This document shows positions 49,253 to 58,851 of a DNA stretch of 64,000 nt, piece after piece. This DNA comes from Isotricha intestinalis. Lineage: Eukaryota > Ciliophora > Litostomatea > Vestibuliferida > Isotrichidae. Numbering within the stretch: position 1 is the stretch's first letter; the number at the start of each line of letters is the position of its first letter. The stretch lies in NCBI GenBank assembly GCA_023807065.1, contig JAJJLU010003507.1, forward strand, positions 1 to 64,000. The letters run 5' to 3'. The notes beneath the pieces are model-generated. The model had not been told where the DNA came from. It did not search any database and worked only from the letters and a program-made list of their open reading frames with translations. The position numbers were made by a program, and so were the translations under genes.

Positions 49253-49753
49253 TTTTTTTTGTGTTTTTTTAATTTTTTATTTTTGGGAGTTAGTTTTTAA
49301 TTAAATTATTTATGGGTTTTTTTATTTAAGCAAGTTTATTTTTTAAAAATTCAATTTTTTTAAATTCTTTAAAAAGAACTAAAAAAAAATGAATATTCCC
49401 CTTGAATAGAATTTATATCAATTTGAACAAAATATAGAAAGAAGATAGTCTTTAGATATCAAAAAGATATGAATACAAGAAAAAAAATATTAGAAATAAT
49501 AAATGACTATTCTCAAATAGAATTTAAAATCATTTTTTCCATTCTGACAATTATTTTTAAACATCAATAGAAGATTATTTTTAACCTTCAACTTCTTCAA
49601 AAAAATAATATAAAACTTTATTATTAAAACAGTACATCAAGTATTTATTTTTTTTATTAGTAATTCAAGAAAGAAAAAATATTATTTAAATTTAATTGTT
49701 TTTATTAAATTTATATTGTTTTATTTATTTAAAAAATATAAAAATAATTTTTA
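49253..49753. other. intergenic spacer, nothing recognised
   Basis: AT-rich spacer between the CFAP70-like start and the next 3' end. A forward frame from about 49390 reads protein-like only if six or more stops are ignored; not called. Confidence 0.4.
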
Positions 49754-51892
49754 TTATTTTTTAATATATTTTCTTATATAAATTTGTTTAATATTTCTTT
49801 TTTCACTTTCAATATTTTTATTTAAATTATTTTTAGGTGAAAGAATATTATTTTTTCCTTTGATATTATAACTTTCAAGTAAATTATCAAAAACTTTAAC
49901 AGTAAAAAATTTTTGAGGATTATTAATTACTTTATTACAAATATGAAAATCTTCAGGTTTATGTTCTTTATTTTTTTTACATAAAGGATATTTTATTCCT
50001 TTTTTACTATAAGATTCAATTGTTTTAATTAAATTTATATTTCTTGAAATAATTTCATTATTTTTTTCATTTTTTACTTTATTATTATTTTCATTATTAT
50101 TTTTCTTTTCTTTTTTATTATATTTTTGCTTTAGAGAATCATTTATTATTATATTACTAAAATTTCTTTTTAATTTTTTTTTTTTTAATTTTTCATTTAA
50201 TGATTTCTTTATTTTTTCTTCTAAACCAGGAGAATTTAATAAAATAGATTTTTGATTATTTTTATTTAAGTAATTATTAAATTTAATAAAATTATTTTTT
50301 TTATCATTATTATCTAATTTTGTATCATTCTCCTTGTATTTTGTTATTTTTTTATCTTTAGAAGAAGAATTTTTCTTATTTTGTTGGTTAATATTTTTAT
50401 TGTATTTATTATTTATTTTATTATTTATTCCTTTTGTTTTTTGAATAATATCTGCAAATATTTCTAATTCATTGTCTTCTTCATCTTCCCCTAAACTTTG
50501 AATTCTTCCATTTTCAATAAATTTAAAATCATTTTCTTTTTTTTCAACTTCTTCGTTTTCTTCTTCATTTAATCTTTTTAATCTATAACTTTCTGTTCTG
50601 TTTTTAAATGAATCATTTTCTTCTTTTTCATATTCATTAAAAACATCTTTTAAATGATTTATTAATGTTGATTTTTTGTTTTGATTTTTTTCATCTATTT
50701 TTTTTATAGGAGAATTTGATTTTAAAATGTTATATTCATATAATTTATTTTCATCTTTTTTTTTATAAAGTTTTATGTTTTTTTTTTTTAAATAACAAAT
50801 TCTTGGTTCAAAATTTTTTTTTTTAAAATTTTTTGAGTCAATATTTTTATCATATTTTTTTTCATTAATGTAATCTCTTTTATAATTAAAATTTTGATAA
50901 TTATCATTTTTACTTTTAAATAAATGAATAAATTTATCTGATTCTAATCCTTCTAAATTTTTATAATTAACATTATTATTATATGAATTACAATTATCAT
51001 TAATATGATAAATATCTTCTTCAACAAGTAAATTATCATTATTAAAGGCATCAATTAAATCATTTGCAATAACACTTAATTCATCAGAAGATTTATCATT
51101 CTTATTTTCTAAATTAATGTTCTTATATTTATTTAAATATTCATAATAATATGAAGCAGAATTATTTTGATAATTTATTGGTTTATAATTATTAATAAGA
51201 TAATTATTTGTATATGGATTAACTGAATACTGTTTTAAAGTATTTTTCGCTCTATTATTTATTATATATTTATCTAAATCACTTGAATTATAATTTTCAC
51301 TTAAAATATTATATGGTTCATTATTTGAATTTATTGAATATGAATTTTTTGAATTAAGTGAAGAATTTGATATTGAATTTGGAACTGGGTAATTTTTATA
51401 ATAGTTATTTATATTATTATTATTTATATTATTATTATTTATATTATTATTAATTATATTTTCATCTTTTAGATTATAATTTTCTTTATTTTTATAATAT
51501 TGATAATTTTTATTTTCTTTTGAGAGAAAATCTTTTAATTGAGTAATTTTATTTTTTAATAAATCAAAACTTATTTTCATATCCATTATTTCTTTACTTG
51601 TTATCTCATTTGGTTCATAATGATATTTTAAATTATTTTTTTCATATATATTTTCAGCAGAATTATTTTTATAAAAAAATCTATCACTTTTATTTCTTCC
51701 ATAATCACTTATATTACTGTTAAAATTTGAATAATAATATTTATTCTGATTTTCAAATTTTAAGTTTTGATTAAATGTGCTTTTAATACTAGTAATTGGA
51801 TAATTAAAATAATTTTGAGGATAATTATAATAAGGTAATCTATGAGATAAATCATGGTTATTAATATTTATAGATGAAGATGAAAGTCTCAT
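49754..51892 (-). CDS. unrecognised Asn/Tyr/Lys-rich protein
   Basis: 712 residues, almost entirely low complexity: Asn/Tyr-rich in the first half (NNNINNNNINN from short ATT repeats near 51400-51450), Lys/Glu-rich in the second. A few more complex spots occur: ELSVIANDLIDAFNNDNLLV, and near the C-terminus KYPLCKKNKEHKPEDFHICN, a possible CxC/H...C zinc element. The length of the open frame and the TAA end support a gene. Function unknown. Confidence 0.68.
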   Translation of the reverse strand: MRLSSSSININNHDLSHRLPYYNYPQNYFNYPITSIKSTFNQNLKFENQNKYYYSNFNSNISDYGRNKSDRFFYKNNSAENIYEKNNLKYHYEPNEITSKEIMDMKISFDLLKNKITQLKDFLSKENKNYQYYKNKENYNLKDENIINNNINNNNINNNNINNYYKNYPVPNSISNSSLNSKNSYSINSNNEPYNILSENYNSSDLDKYIINNRAKNTLKQYSVNPYTNNYLINNYKPINYQNNSASYYYEYLNKYKNINLENKNDKSSDELSVIANDLIDAFNNDNLLVEEDIYHINDNCNSYNNNVNYKNLEGLESDKFIHLFKSKNDNYQNFNYKRDYINEKKYDKNIDSKNFKKKNFEPRICYLKKKNIKLYKKKDENKLYEYNILKSNSPIKKIDEKNQNKKSTLINHLKDVFNEYEKEENDSFKNRTESYRLKRLNEEENEEVEKKENDFKFIENGRIQSLGEDEEDNELEIFADIIQKTKGINNKINNKYNKNINQQNKKNSSSKDKKITKYKENDTKLDNNDKKNNFIKFNNYLNKNNQKSILLNSPGLEEKIKKSLNEKLKKKKLKRNFSNIIINDSLKQKYNKKEKKNNNENNNKVKNEKNNEIISRNINLIKTIESYSKKGIKYPLCKKNKEHKPEDFHICNKVINNPQKFFTVKVFDNLLESYNIKGKNNILSPKNNLNKNIESEKRNIKQIYIRKYIKK

Positions 51893-51975
51893 TTTTGTGT
51901 GTTTATTTTATGAAATAAATTTTTATTAAATTAACAAATTAATTGAATATAATAAAAAAAAATAACTTAAAAAAA

Positions 51976-52560
51976 ATGGAATCCACAGTTTCAAAAAATA
52001 CAGAATTTTTATCATCAACAGATAAAGATATAGATGAATATTTAATGCGTGATTCACCAGTAAATTTCAGAGAGGGATTATATCCAACAAAGGAGAAAGA
52101 CATAGTATGTGACAGTGAAGATTTAAAACAAAAATTATTAGGAATAGAAGAAAAATATATAAAAAAAAAAAATGGGGAATTAAATGATGAAGGAAAAATA
52201 TATGTTTGGGATAAACATGGAATAATTATTCCAGAACATTATTTTACTGATCCAAATAAAGACCCTTCAAATAAGAATCCAAATGGAGAAATTGAACAAA
52301 ATTTAATTGTTGGATATGATAAATTTGGTAATCCTTTATTTTCAAATAAAACTTTAATTGGTTATGATAGAAGAGGTTTACCTATTTATGCTGATAAAAT
52401 AATTGTTGATTATGATAAAAAAGGAAATCCAATTTTTGCTTCTACTAAAAAAGGAAAGTATGCTAATTTAATTATGCCTAATAGTAAAACTCCTCATACT
52501 ACTTATCAAGATACTTTCACTGATCCTAATCATAGACTTAAAGCAAAAATTAAGAAATAA
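51976..52560 (+). CDS. small protein with YD-x2-G-x-P repeats
   Basis: 194 residues from the preferred start MESTVSKNTE; the frame extends 11 codons upstream, but this ATG follows an A-run as most starts here do. The centre has three tandem units of about 18 residues around Y-D-[K/R]-x-G-x-P-[L/I]-[F/Y/I]: LIVGYDKFGNPLFSNK, LIGYDRRGLPIYADK and IIVDYDKKGNPIFASTK. A related but looser unit occurs just before (VWDKHGIIIPEHYF). There is no TM or zinc motif. The ends are charged (YLMRDSPVNFREGLYPT; HRLKAKIKK). Such Tyr/Gly/Pro repeats recall microtubule inner proteins, but I cannot name a homologue. Confidence 0.72.
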   Translation: MESTVSKNTEFLSSTDKDIDEYLMRDSPVNFREGLYPTKEKDIVCDSEDLKQKLLGIEEKYIKKKNGELNDEGKIYVWDKHGIIIPEHYFTDPNKDPSNKNPNGEIEQNLIVGYDKFGNPLFSNKTLIGYDRRGLPIYADKIIVDYDKKGNPIFASTKKGKYANLIMPNSKTPHTTYQDTFTDPNHRLKAKIKK

Positions 52561-52652
52561 AAATTTTTTTTAAATTAATTTTTTGTGAAATTTTAAATCA
52601 TTAATTAATAATAATAAAGAAAAAAAAATTTTATTAAAAATTAGAAAAAAGT

Positions 52653-53171
52653 TTATTTAGAATTATTCCATGAATTTTTCATAGGAATTCCATTAGAATC
52701 TTTATAAAAATTAATAGCAATTAAAATACCATCAATAGCTTGCCAAAGAACATAAATTAATCCCATAAAATTGATAAAATAGAGAAAATTTTTATTTTTA
52801 ATTTGATTATATTGTAAACAAGGAGAAATTGCAGTTAAAATAAAAGTGATAAATGCAAAAGTGAATTTAAAAAATCCTAAAGTATAATTTCCTAAATAAA
52901 AATGACCAGCTCCTAAACCTAATAAAAATTCTAAAATAAAAACTTTAGATTGATTTGTTTGTTGATAATTACATTGATAATTTCCTTCCATTTCTTTTAT
53001 TGTTGTATAATCTCCTAAACATACACATTTATTATCTCTTGTACATATTCCTCTTGATTTTGGACAATTTATTTTGTTACATATTAAAAAATTTTTTGGA
53101 TTGTGAATACGAGATTTTGTTATTGGAGAATATATTAAAAGAAGATAAACAATTATTAGATTTTTTTTCAT
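52653..53171 (-). CDS. TM2-domain membrane protein
   Basis: 172 residues. Signal peptide (LIIVYLLLIYSP), then a short Cys-rich extracellular module (CNKINCPKSRGICTRDNKCV, then C, EGF-like spacing). A TM2-type pair of helices follows, with the family landmarks LLGLGAGHFYLGNYTLGFFK and WQAIDGILIAINFY (acidic Asp after Trp). TM2 proteins are small secretory-pathway or surface membrane proteins of uncertain function in most eukaryotes. Intact, with a 74-bp divergent spacer to the next gene. Confidence 0.82.
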   Translation of the reverse strand: MKKNLIIVYLLLIYSPITKSRIHNPKNFLICNKINCPKSRGICTRDNKCVCLGDYTTIKEMEGNYQCNYQQTNQSKVFILEFLLGLGAGHFYLGNYTLGFFKFTFAFITFILTAISPCLQYNQIKNKNFLYFINFMGLIYVLWQAIDGILIAINFYKDSNGIPMKNSWNNSK

Positions 53172-53245
53172 TTTGTTTTTTTTTCAATTTATTTATTTTT
53201 TTTTAAATTTTTTTTATTTATTTTTTTTATATTATTTCACATTTA

Positions 53246-54886
53246 ATGGAAAACTTCATTGTTGTTTATATTGATAATGTTAATAATGGGGAAATAAGAG
53301 TTAAAATCAAGGAAGATAATAATAATTATATTAAAATTCAACCACTTGATTTTGAAAAGGAATGCCATTTTGATTTTGATAATTATTATATTGATTTATT
53401 TCAAAATATTGAATCAATCAAAATTAACGACTCAAATATTTCATTTCAGGAAAAATTTTTTCCTTTTGAAAATTTAAAAGAATTATATATTAAAAAATCA
53501 AATTTAAATAATATTCCTATTAAATTTGTTGAAAGAATAAAAATTAAAGGAGATATGAATAATATAGAAAATAATTTAAATTCATTAGAACAATTTATTG
53601 GTGAAGGAAAAATAGAAAAATTAAATGAAATTTATCTTTCTTTTATTTTAAATAATAATAAAAATTTTGATGTTTTTTCTTATTTTATTAAATTTCCAAA
53701 ATGTTTTGAAAAAGTTTCTTCAATAAAAATATCAATTAAAGGTAATTTTACTTTAAAAGATCCAGAAGAAAAAATTATTGAAATTATTCAATCAAAAATT
53801 AAAAGTTTTATAATAAAATCTTTTTCTGAAGTAGAAATTTTTGATTCTTTTATTAATTTAATTGAAGGATTTTCAAAATTAGAAATATTATATTTAAATT
53901 CTAATAATAGAAATAATAATTTATTAAAGTTATCTCCTTATTTAGAAAATTCAGAAGATATAGAAATTAATTTTAATAATTATTCAATTGAAAAATTAAG
54001 AAAAGTTGATTTACCTTTATTTCAATTTAATTTAAAGAAAAAAGAAATTATGTTATATGGTGAAGCAAATATTGAATTTTATAATGAAAATAATTTTAAT
54101 TTTATTTCTCAAATTATTAAATTAAATAAAGGGGAATTTAAATCTGTTTATTTATGTAATTTTGATTTAGAAAATATAAATTATTTATCAAAATTAATAG
54201 AAGAATTTGAATCAATTAAAAAATTATATTTAGAGAACTTAAATATAAATGAAATATTTGTTAAAACATTAAGAACAAAAAAATTATTTAATTGTTCTAA
54301 ATTAGAATTAAATAATTTAATATATGTTTCTAATACAGCTAAAAATGATTTTTTATTTTATATAAATAGATATAAAGGAATAGAAAAATCTTCATTAAAA
54401 TCCTTAGATTATATATATGAATTTTCAAAATTTTTACAAAATTCAAATAACATTAATTTAGAAGAAATATATGAAATGAATTATTATGATTTAAAAAAAA
54501 TTACAGATAGATGTGAAAATTTAATAGGATTAAATTTATCTCAATTAGATATTGATGATGATAATTTATGTGAAATAGTTAAATATATATTATTTAAAAA
54601 TAGAAAATCACTTAAAAAATTAAAAATTAATTCTGATAATGATTTCTTGTTTATTTATGAATATTTAAATAATTTAAATGATGATGAAGTTTTTCATTGT
54701 TTGGAAACTTTAGATTTAAATTTTGATACTGATGAATTTAATGAAGAATTAAAAAGTAAATTTTTAAAAGAAAAATATTTTCTTTTCCCAAATATAACTA
54801 AAATTAATTTAAGAACTTATAATCTTGATACAAATGATAAAAAAGAAATTTATTTAAAATACCCGAAATTAATAGATTTAAACTAA
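53246..54886 (+). CDS. leucine-rich-repeat-like protein
   Basis: 546 residues with irregular leucine/isoleucine-rich units: NLKELYIKKSNLNNIPIKFV, KLEILYLNSNNRNNNLLKLS, SIKKLYLENLNINEIFVKTL, NLIGLNLSQLDIDDDNLCEI and LETLDLNFDTDEFNEELK. The spacing (about 26-35) and L-x2-L-x-L cores fit degenerate LRRs of the RNI/internalin sort common in protists. No signal peptide, TM or catalytic domain. Likely a protein-interaction scaffold; partner unknown. Starts 74 bp from the divergent TM2 gene. Confidence 0.75.
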   Translation: MENFIVVYIDNVNNGEIRVKIKEDNNNYIKIQPLDFEKECHFDFDNYYIDLFQNIESIKINDSNISFQEKFFPFENLKELYIKKSNLNNIPIKFVERIKIKGDMNNIENNLNSLEQFIGEGKIEKLNEIYLSFILNNNKNFDVFSYFIKFPKCFEKVSSIKISIKGNFTLKDPEEKIIEIIQSKIKSFIIKSFSEVEIFDSFINLIEGFSKLEILYLNSNNRNNNLLKLSPYLENSEDIEINFNNYSIEKLRKVDLPLFQFNLKKKEIMLYGEANIEFYNENNFNFISQIIKLNKGEFKSVYLCNFDLENINYLSKLIEEFESIKKLYLENLNINEIFVKTLRTKKLFNCSKLELNNLIYVSNTAKNDFLFYINRYKGIEKSSLKSLDYIYEFSKFLQNSNNINLEEIYEMNYYDLKKITDRCENLIGLNLSQLDIDDDNLCEIVKYILFKNRKSLKKLKINSDNDFLFIYEYLNNLNDDEVFHCLETLDLNFDTDEFNEELKSKFLKEKYFLFPNITKINLRTYNLDTNDKKEIYLKYPKLIDLN

Positions 54887-54941
54887 TAATACTAATTTAA
54901 TTATTATATTTATATTTTTTAGAATTAAATTTATAAAAAAT

Positions 54942-57110
54942 TTATTGAATAATTTTTTTCCCATAAGGAATTGGAGGGGGAATTTTTAATTTAATTCTTT
55001 TTCTTTCTCCAAATTTTTCAATAGTTAATTGATTATGAAATTTACTTTCAGAATTATTTCTTTTGAAAATTTTAGGATATTCTTGTTCAAGAATTTTATC
55101 AAAAATTAAAGGATCAATAATTCTTCTTTCATTATAATTTTCTTTTTTTTCTTCTGATAATTTTCTTTTTTTAGTTACTTTAGATAAAATATTATAGTAA
55201 GCATTTGAACTTTTTTCTTCTTTTAATTCTTGAGTAATATCCTGATTATTAATATATTTTTTTTCTAAAGTATTTGCTTTTGGAATTCCATTTATAAACA
55301 AAGAAACAATTGAACTTTTATTTTGTATAGAATTTTTTTTATTTATTTTTATTATATTTAATTTTTGAACATTTTTAAACATTCCATTTGAATTTGTCAA
55401 TGTTTTATATTTTTCTCTTTCTGTTCTTTTTACTGTATCTGCACTAAATAATCTTTTTTGATGTAATTTAAGTTTATCAAAAAAAATAATTTGATTTTTT
55501 TCAATTTTATTTTCTGGTCTTTTTCTTATTTTTTCATTACTGTAATTTTTATCATTAAAAGTTTCAAATCTTTTTTGAATTAAATTCTTTTTTATTTCTC
55601 TTAATCTTTCAACAATAATTTTTTCTTTTTTTTTAATTATTTGTTTGACTTTATTTTCTTTTTTTTCAGAAGCAAATAAATCAAATAAAATTTTTTTATC
55701 AATAGCATAAATTTCTCCTTTTTGACTAATGCATTTTCCACTTAAATAAAATATTTCATCAACAACAAATTCATCAAGTCCTATAACTTCTTTTTGAGAA
55801 ATAACAAATAATCTAAATTTTTTTTTTTTTCCAAAATAAAAGTTATTAAATTGTTCACTTTTTTTAGTTTTATTAATTTCTTCAATTTCATCTTCTTTTG
55901 TTTCACCTCCTTTTTTATTAATAATATAATTTAATTCTTTAAAACTAGAAAAAAGATTAACTTCAATTTCTCCTTCTTTAACAAAATAAATATCATTTCT
56001 AATTTCTCCTTCTTTAAAAAGTATATCACCTCTTTTTAAATCAATATGTTTGAAAAAATTAAAATATTTATTATCAAAAGTTTCACTTTCAATTCCATGT
56101 AAAACATTGATGGAAAGTAAGAAACAAATGTTCATTTTTCTAATTTTTTCTTGAGCATCTTTAATACAACTTTTATAAACATTAATATTTAATGTTCCAC
56201 AATAACATCTTTCAAGAGAAATAATTGAAGCTGTTCTTCTTTTAATATCATCACTTAAAGCAATATCTCCAAAAGTTTGTCCTTGAGTTATATTTGTTAC
56301 ATAATAATAAGACCATAATATTATATTTTGCTTTTTATATTCTTTTTCTTTTTCTCCTATATTTGATAATTTTTTATTAGTATTTTCATTTTCTGAATAA
56401 GGTTCTAATCTTGATATATATTCTTTTATTGTTAATATTTCTTTCTCTTGGAATGTATAATATAATTCAATTTCTGTTTCTAATTTCATTTTTAATTCAA
56501 AAATTTCTGCATTCATAAAAATATGATTATTTGATGATATTGTTCTTAAAATTAAATCATATTCTTTTAATTGGAATAAATGATTTAAATGAGATAAATA
56601 TTCTTCTATATCCATTTTTCCTTTTATTTCCTTTGGAATTAATATTCCTACACTTCCTTGAAAAATTAAATAAAATTTATCTCCTATTTCTCCTAATCTA
56701 CATATTAAAGTATTTTTTTCTATTGCTTCACATCTTAAATAAACTGCTATTTTATTTAATAATTCTGAAGTATCATATAAATATTTTTTTTGATATATTG
56801 TTTTCATTAAATTTGGAAATGTCATTAAATAATGTTCTATTAATAAAATATCATCTTGATTTCTAAATGATTTTGAAAAAGAATGAAGTAGTAATTTTAA
56901 CATTCTATCATCATAAATAAAAGGAATTTGATTTAAAGTTTGTCCTTCTTTCATTTTATTTCTTATGTCTGTTGAATATAAATGTATTTTTAAATCTAAA
57001 GGACTTTTTCCTTGGTTTGCCATTGATGAAAAAGAAAATGTTCTTCCTTTTGTATAATCTGATATATTTGTAAATTTAGTTCTTCTTTTTTCAACATTAT
57101 TTATTAACAT
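54942..57110 (-). CDS. protein with two cyclic-nucleotide-binding domains
   Basis: 722 residues. The first CNB domain (about 90-320, with a charged insertion) has CRLGEIGDKFYLIFQGSVGI and the phosphate-binding cassette FGDIALSDDIKRRTASI (about 275-290), in which the usual Glu is Asp but Arg and Thr-Ala are kept, so cAMP or cGMP binding is plausible. A second CNB-like fold (about 345-480: LKRGDILFKEGEIRNDIYFV, KEGEIEVNLF, GLDEFV) lacks a clear cassette. The C-terminal 220 residues are basic and disordered. No kinase or channel domain. Probably a cyclic-nucleotide effector or scaffold. The start is 42 bp from the divergent gene. Confidence 0.85.
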   Translation of the reverse strand: MLINNVEKRRTKFTNISDYTKGRTFSFSSMANQGKSPLDLKIHLYSTDIRNKMKEGQTLNQIPFIYDDRMLKLLLHSFSKSFRNQDDILLIEHYLMTFPNLMKTIYQKKYLYDTSELLNKIAVYLRCEAIEKNTLICRLGEIGDKFYLIFQGSVGILIPKEIKGKMDIEEYLSHLNHLFQLKEYDLILRTISSNNHIFMNAEIFELKMKLETEIELYYTFQEKEILTIKEYISRLEPYSENENTNKKLSNIGEKEKEYKKQNIILWSYYYVTNITQGQTFGDIALSDDIKRRTASIISLERCYCGTLNINVYKSCIKDAQEKIRKMNICFLLSINVLHGIESETFDNKYFNFFKHIDLKRGDILFKEGEIRNDIYFVKEGEIEVNLFSSFKELNYIINKKGGETKEDEIEEINKTKKSEQFNNFYFGKKKKFRLFVISQKEVIGLDEFVVDEIFYLSGKCISQKGEIYAIDKKILFDLFASEKKENKVKQIIKKKEKIIVERLREIKKNLIQKRFETFNDKNYSNEKIRKRPENKIEKNQIIFFDKLKLHQKRLFSADTVKRTEREKYKTLTNSNGMFKNVQKLNIIKINKKNSIQNKSSIVSLFINGIPKANTLEKKYINNQDITQELKEEKSSNAYYNILSKVTKKRKLSEEKKENYNERRIIDPLIFDKILEQEYPKIFKRNNSESKFHNQLTIEKFGERKRIKLKIPPPIPYGKKIIQ

Positions 57111-57152
57111 TTCTTTTTTTATTTTTGAATTTTATTTTTTTTCTTTATTTTT
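57111..57152. promoter_or_regulatory. 42-bp bidirectional promoter spacer
   Basis: Only 42 bp separate the start codons of two divergent genes. The sequence is T/A homopolymer-rich without a recognisable TATA or initiator. Both 5' UTRs and core promoters must fit here or overlap coding sequence. Confidence 0.55.
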
Positions 57153-58709
57153 ATGGAAGAGAAAAGTGTACAATTTAATTTCTTTAAATGTTATTTATGT
57201 GACAATTATCCTTTTTTTGGAATCAATTACAGTAAATTTTTTCCTGAAATTGAACAAATTTGTGAAAAAGGACATTTTTTAAGAATTAAATTAGAAGATT
57301 GTTCTTTTGATTTAAATCAAAATATTAATGTCAAAGAAAAAATGAATTTAAAGTATTTAAATAAAGAACAAAAAGATTCTATTTTAAATAATATGAAAAT
57401 TTGTGAGAATAAATTAAATAATATTAAATTAATGTTTCGTACAATTAAAGAGTTATTATTAAAGGAAATTGAAGTGATTGAACAAAAATTTAAAAAATAT
57501 TATAAAGAAAATATACAAGAAATTTGTTTTATGAAGTATTTATATACATTATATGAGAAAGAAGAAAAGAATCAATCACTTAATATCAATTTTATTGACA
57601 GTTTTAAATCAATATTCAATTTTAATATAGAATCTTTTGAAATTCATGAAACAGAAAGTATATATAAAAAAGCAGAAAAATTGATTAATTATTTAAGTGT
57701 CACAGATAATTATCTTTTAAAAGAATCAAATTTAAATGAAAAATATAAACAATTTTATATGATTCAAAACACTAATTTAGTAAATAAAAAGAAGTATGAA
57801 AAAGATATTTCAATGTTTAAAGAAAAAAAAGAAATAAACACAGATACATTAGTTTTAAATATTCTTCAATTAAAGACAATTAATTATATAGTTGCTTCTC
57901 TTGCTAATAATAATATATATGTTTATGATTCAAATTTAACTTTAAAATATATTATTGATTCAGATTCATCTGTAGGTATAATATATGATATGATTGAATT
58001 AAGAAATGGAAAACTATTAACATCATCAAATCATAAATATTTAAGAATTTTTAATATAAAAGAAAATGAATATGAAATTTTTCAATTATTAAATACAAAT
58101 GAAGGAATGAATTTAAAGGTTATTGAATTTCAAAATGGAAAGATTATGAGTTGTTCATATAATAATGTTATAATTTTTGGTAAACAATTGAATTATTATT
58201 TTGTGGAAACAAAAATTCAAATAAAATCAACTTCAATTTATGATATTAATAAAAATGAATTTTTAATAAATTGTTTATATGATGATATAATAATCTTTTT
58301 CAACAAAAATACTTATGAAATTATTTCAAAACTTCATTTTTTATTATGTTCAAATCATATTTATTCAATGGTTGTAATAAATAATTTTTTATTTATTTCA
58401 GGAAATGGAATTTACATTATTAATATAAATAATCATCAATTAATTGAAAAGATTGACTATATAAAAAAGAAAAGATCAAAACAACCTTTAAATCCCTTAA
58501 TTTTATTAAATAATAATCATATTTTAAGTTTTAAAAATGAAAATTATGATATTTATGGAAAAGAATGGAAATTAGAAGGTAATAACCTTTTATTAATATC
58601 AGAAAAATATATGGGAAAATTTGAAAGCATTAATTCTATTATACAATTAGAAAATAATAATATCATATATTCAAATAATGCATTTTTTGGAATGAAATTA
58701 TTAGAATAA
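57153..58709 (+). CDS. N-terminal zinc motif plus degenerate beta-propeller protein
   Basis: 518 residues. The N-terminus FFKCYLCDNYPFF...CEKGHFLRIKLEDC has the same C-x2-C...C-x2-[N/G]-H arrangement as the 12652-16626 B-box/WD40 protein (CSQCPLIPF...CENNH). A helical section (about 80-220) leads to a C-terminal propeller of seven or so weak WD/Kelch-like blades (VASLANNNIYVYDSNLTLKY, LLTSSNHKYLRIFNIKENEY, IMSCSYNNVIIFGK). It lacks the B-box itself. It appears to be a smaller member of the same lineage-expanded family. A scaffold or regulator role is inferred. Confidence 0.75.
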   Translation: MEEKSVQFNFFKCYLCDNYPFFGINYSKFFPEIEQICEKGHFLRIKLEDCSFDLNQNINVKEKMNLKYLNKEQKDSILNNMKICENKLNNIKLMFRTIKELLLKEIEVIEQKFKKYYKENIQEICFMKYLYTLYEKEEKNQSLNINFIDSFKSIFNFNIESFEIHETESIYKKAEKLINYLSVTDNYLLKESNLNEKYKQFYMIQNTNLVNKKKYEKDISMFKEKKEINTDTLVLNILQLKTINYIVASLANNNIYVYDSNLTLKYIIDSDSSVGIIYDMIELRNGKLLTSSNHKYLRIFNIKENEYEIFQLLNTNEGMNLKVIEFQNGKIMSCSYNNVIIFGKQLNYYFVETKIQIKSTSIYDINKNEFLINCLYDDIIIFFNKNTYEIISKLHFLLCSNHIYSMVVINNFLFISGNGIYIININNHQLIEKIDYIKKKRSKQPLNPLILLNNNHILSFKNENYDIYGKEWKLEGNNLLLISEKYMGKFESINSIIQLENNNIIYSNNAFFGMKLLE

Positions 58710-58851
58710 AAATATAACTATAATTGAAATTATATACTAATAATTTAAAATATTTTAATTTTTATAAAAAAAGATATAAAAAAAAGTAAATTTAAAAACC
58801 ATAATTTTTATTAAATAATTAAAAATCAACAATTTTTAAATTATATAAGCA

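Noticed and set aside
49390..49660. Forward spacer frame that looks protein-like if TAG/TAA are read as Gln and TGA as Trp
   Set aside because: Stop density (about 1 in 9 codons) equals random expectation for this base composition. No conserved motif, unlike the KH locus.
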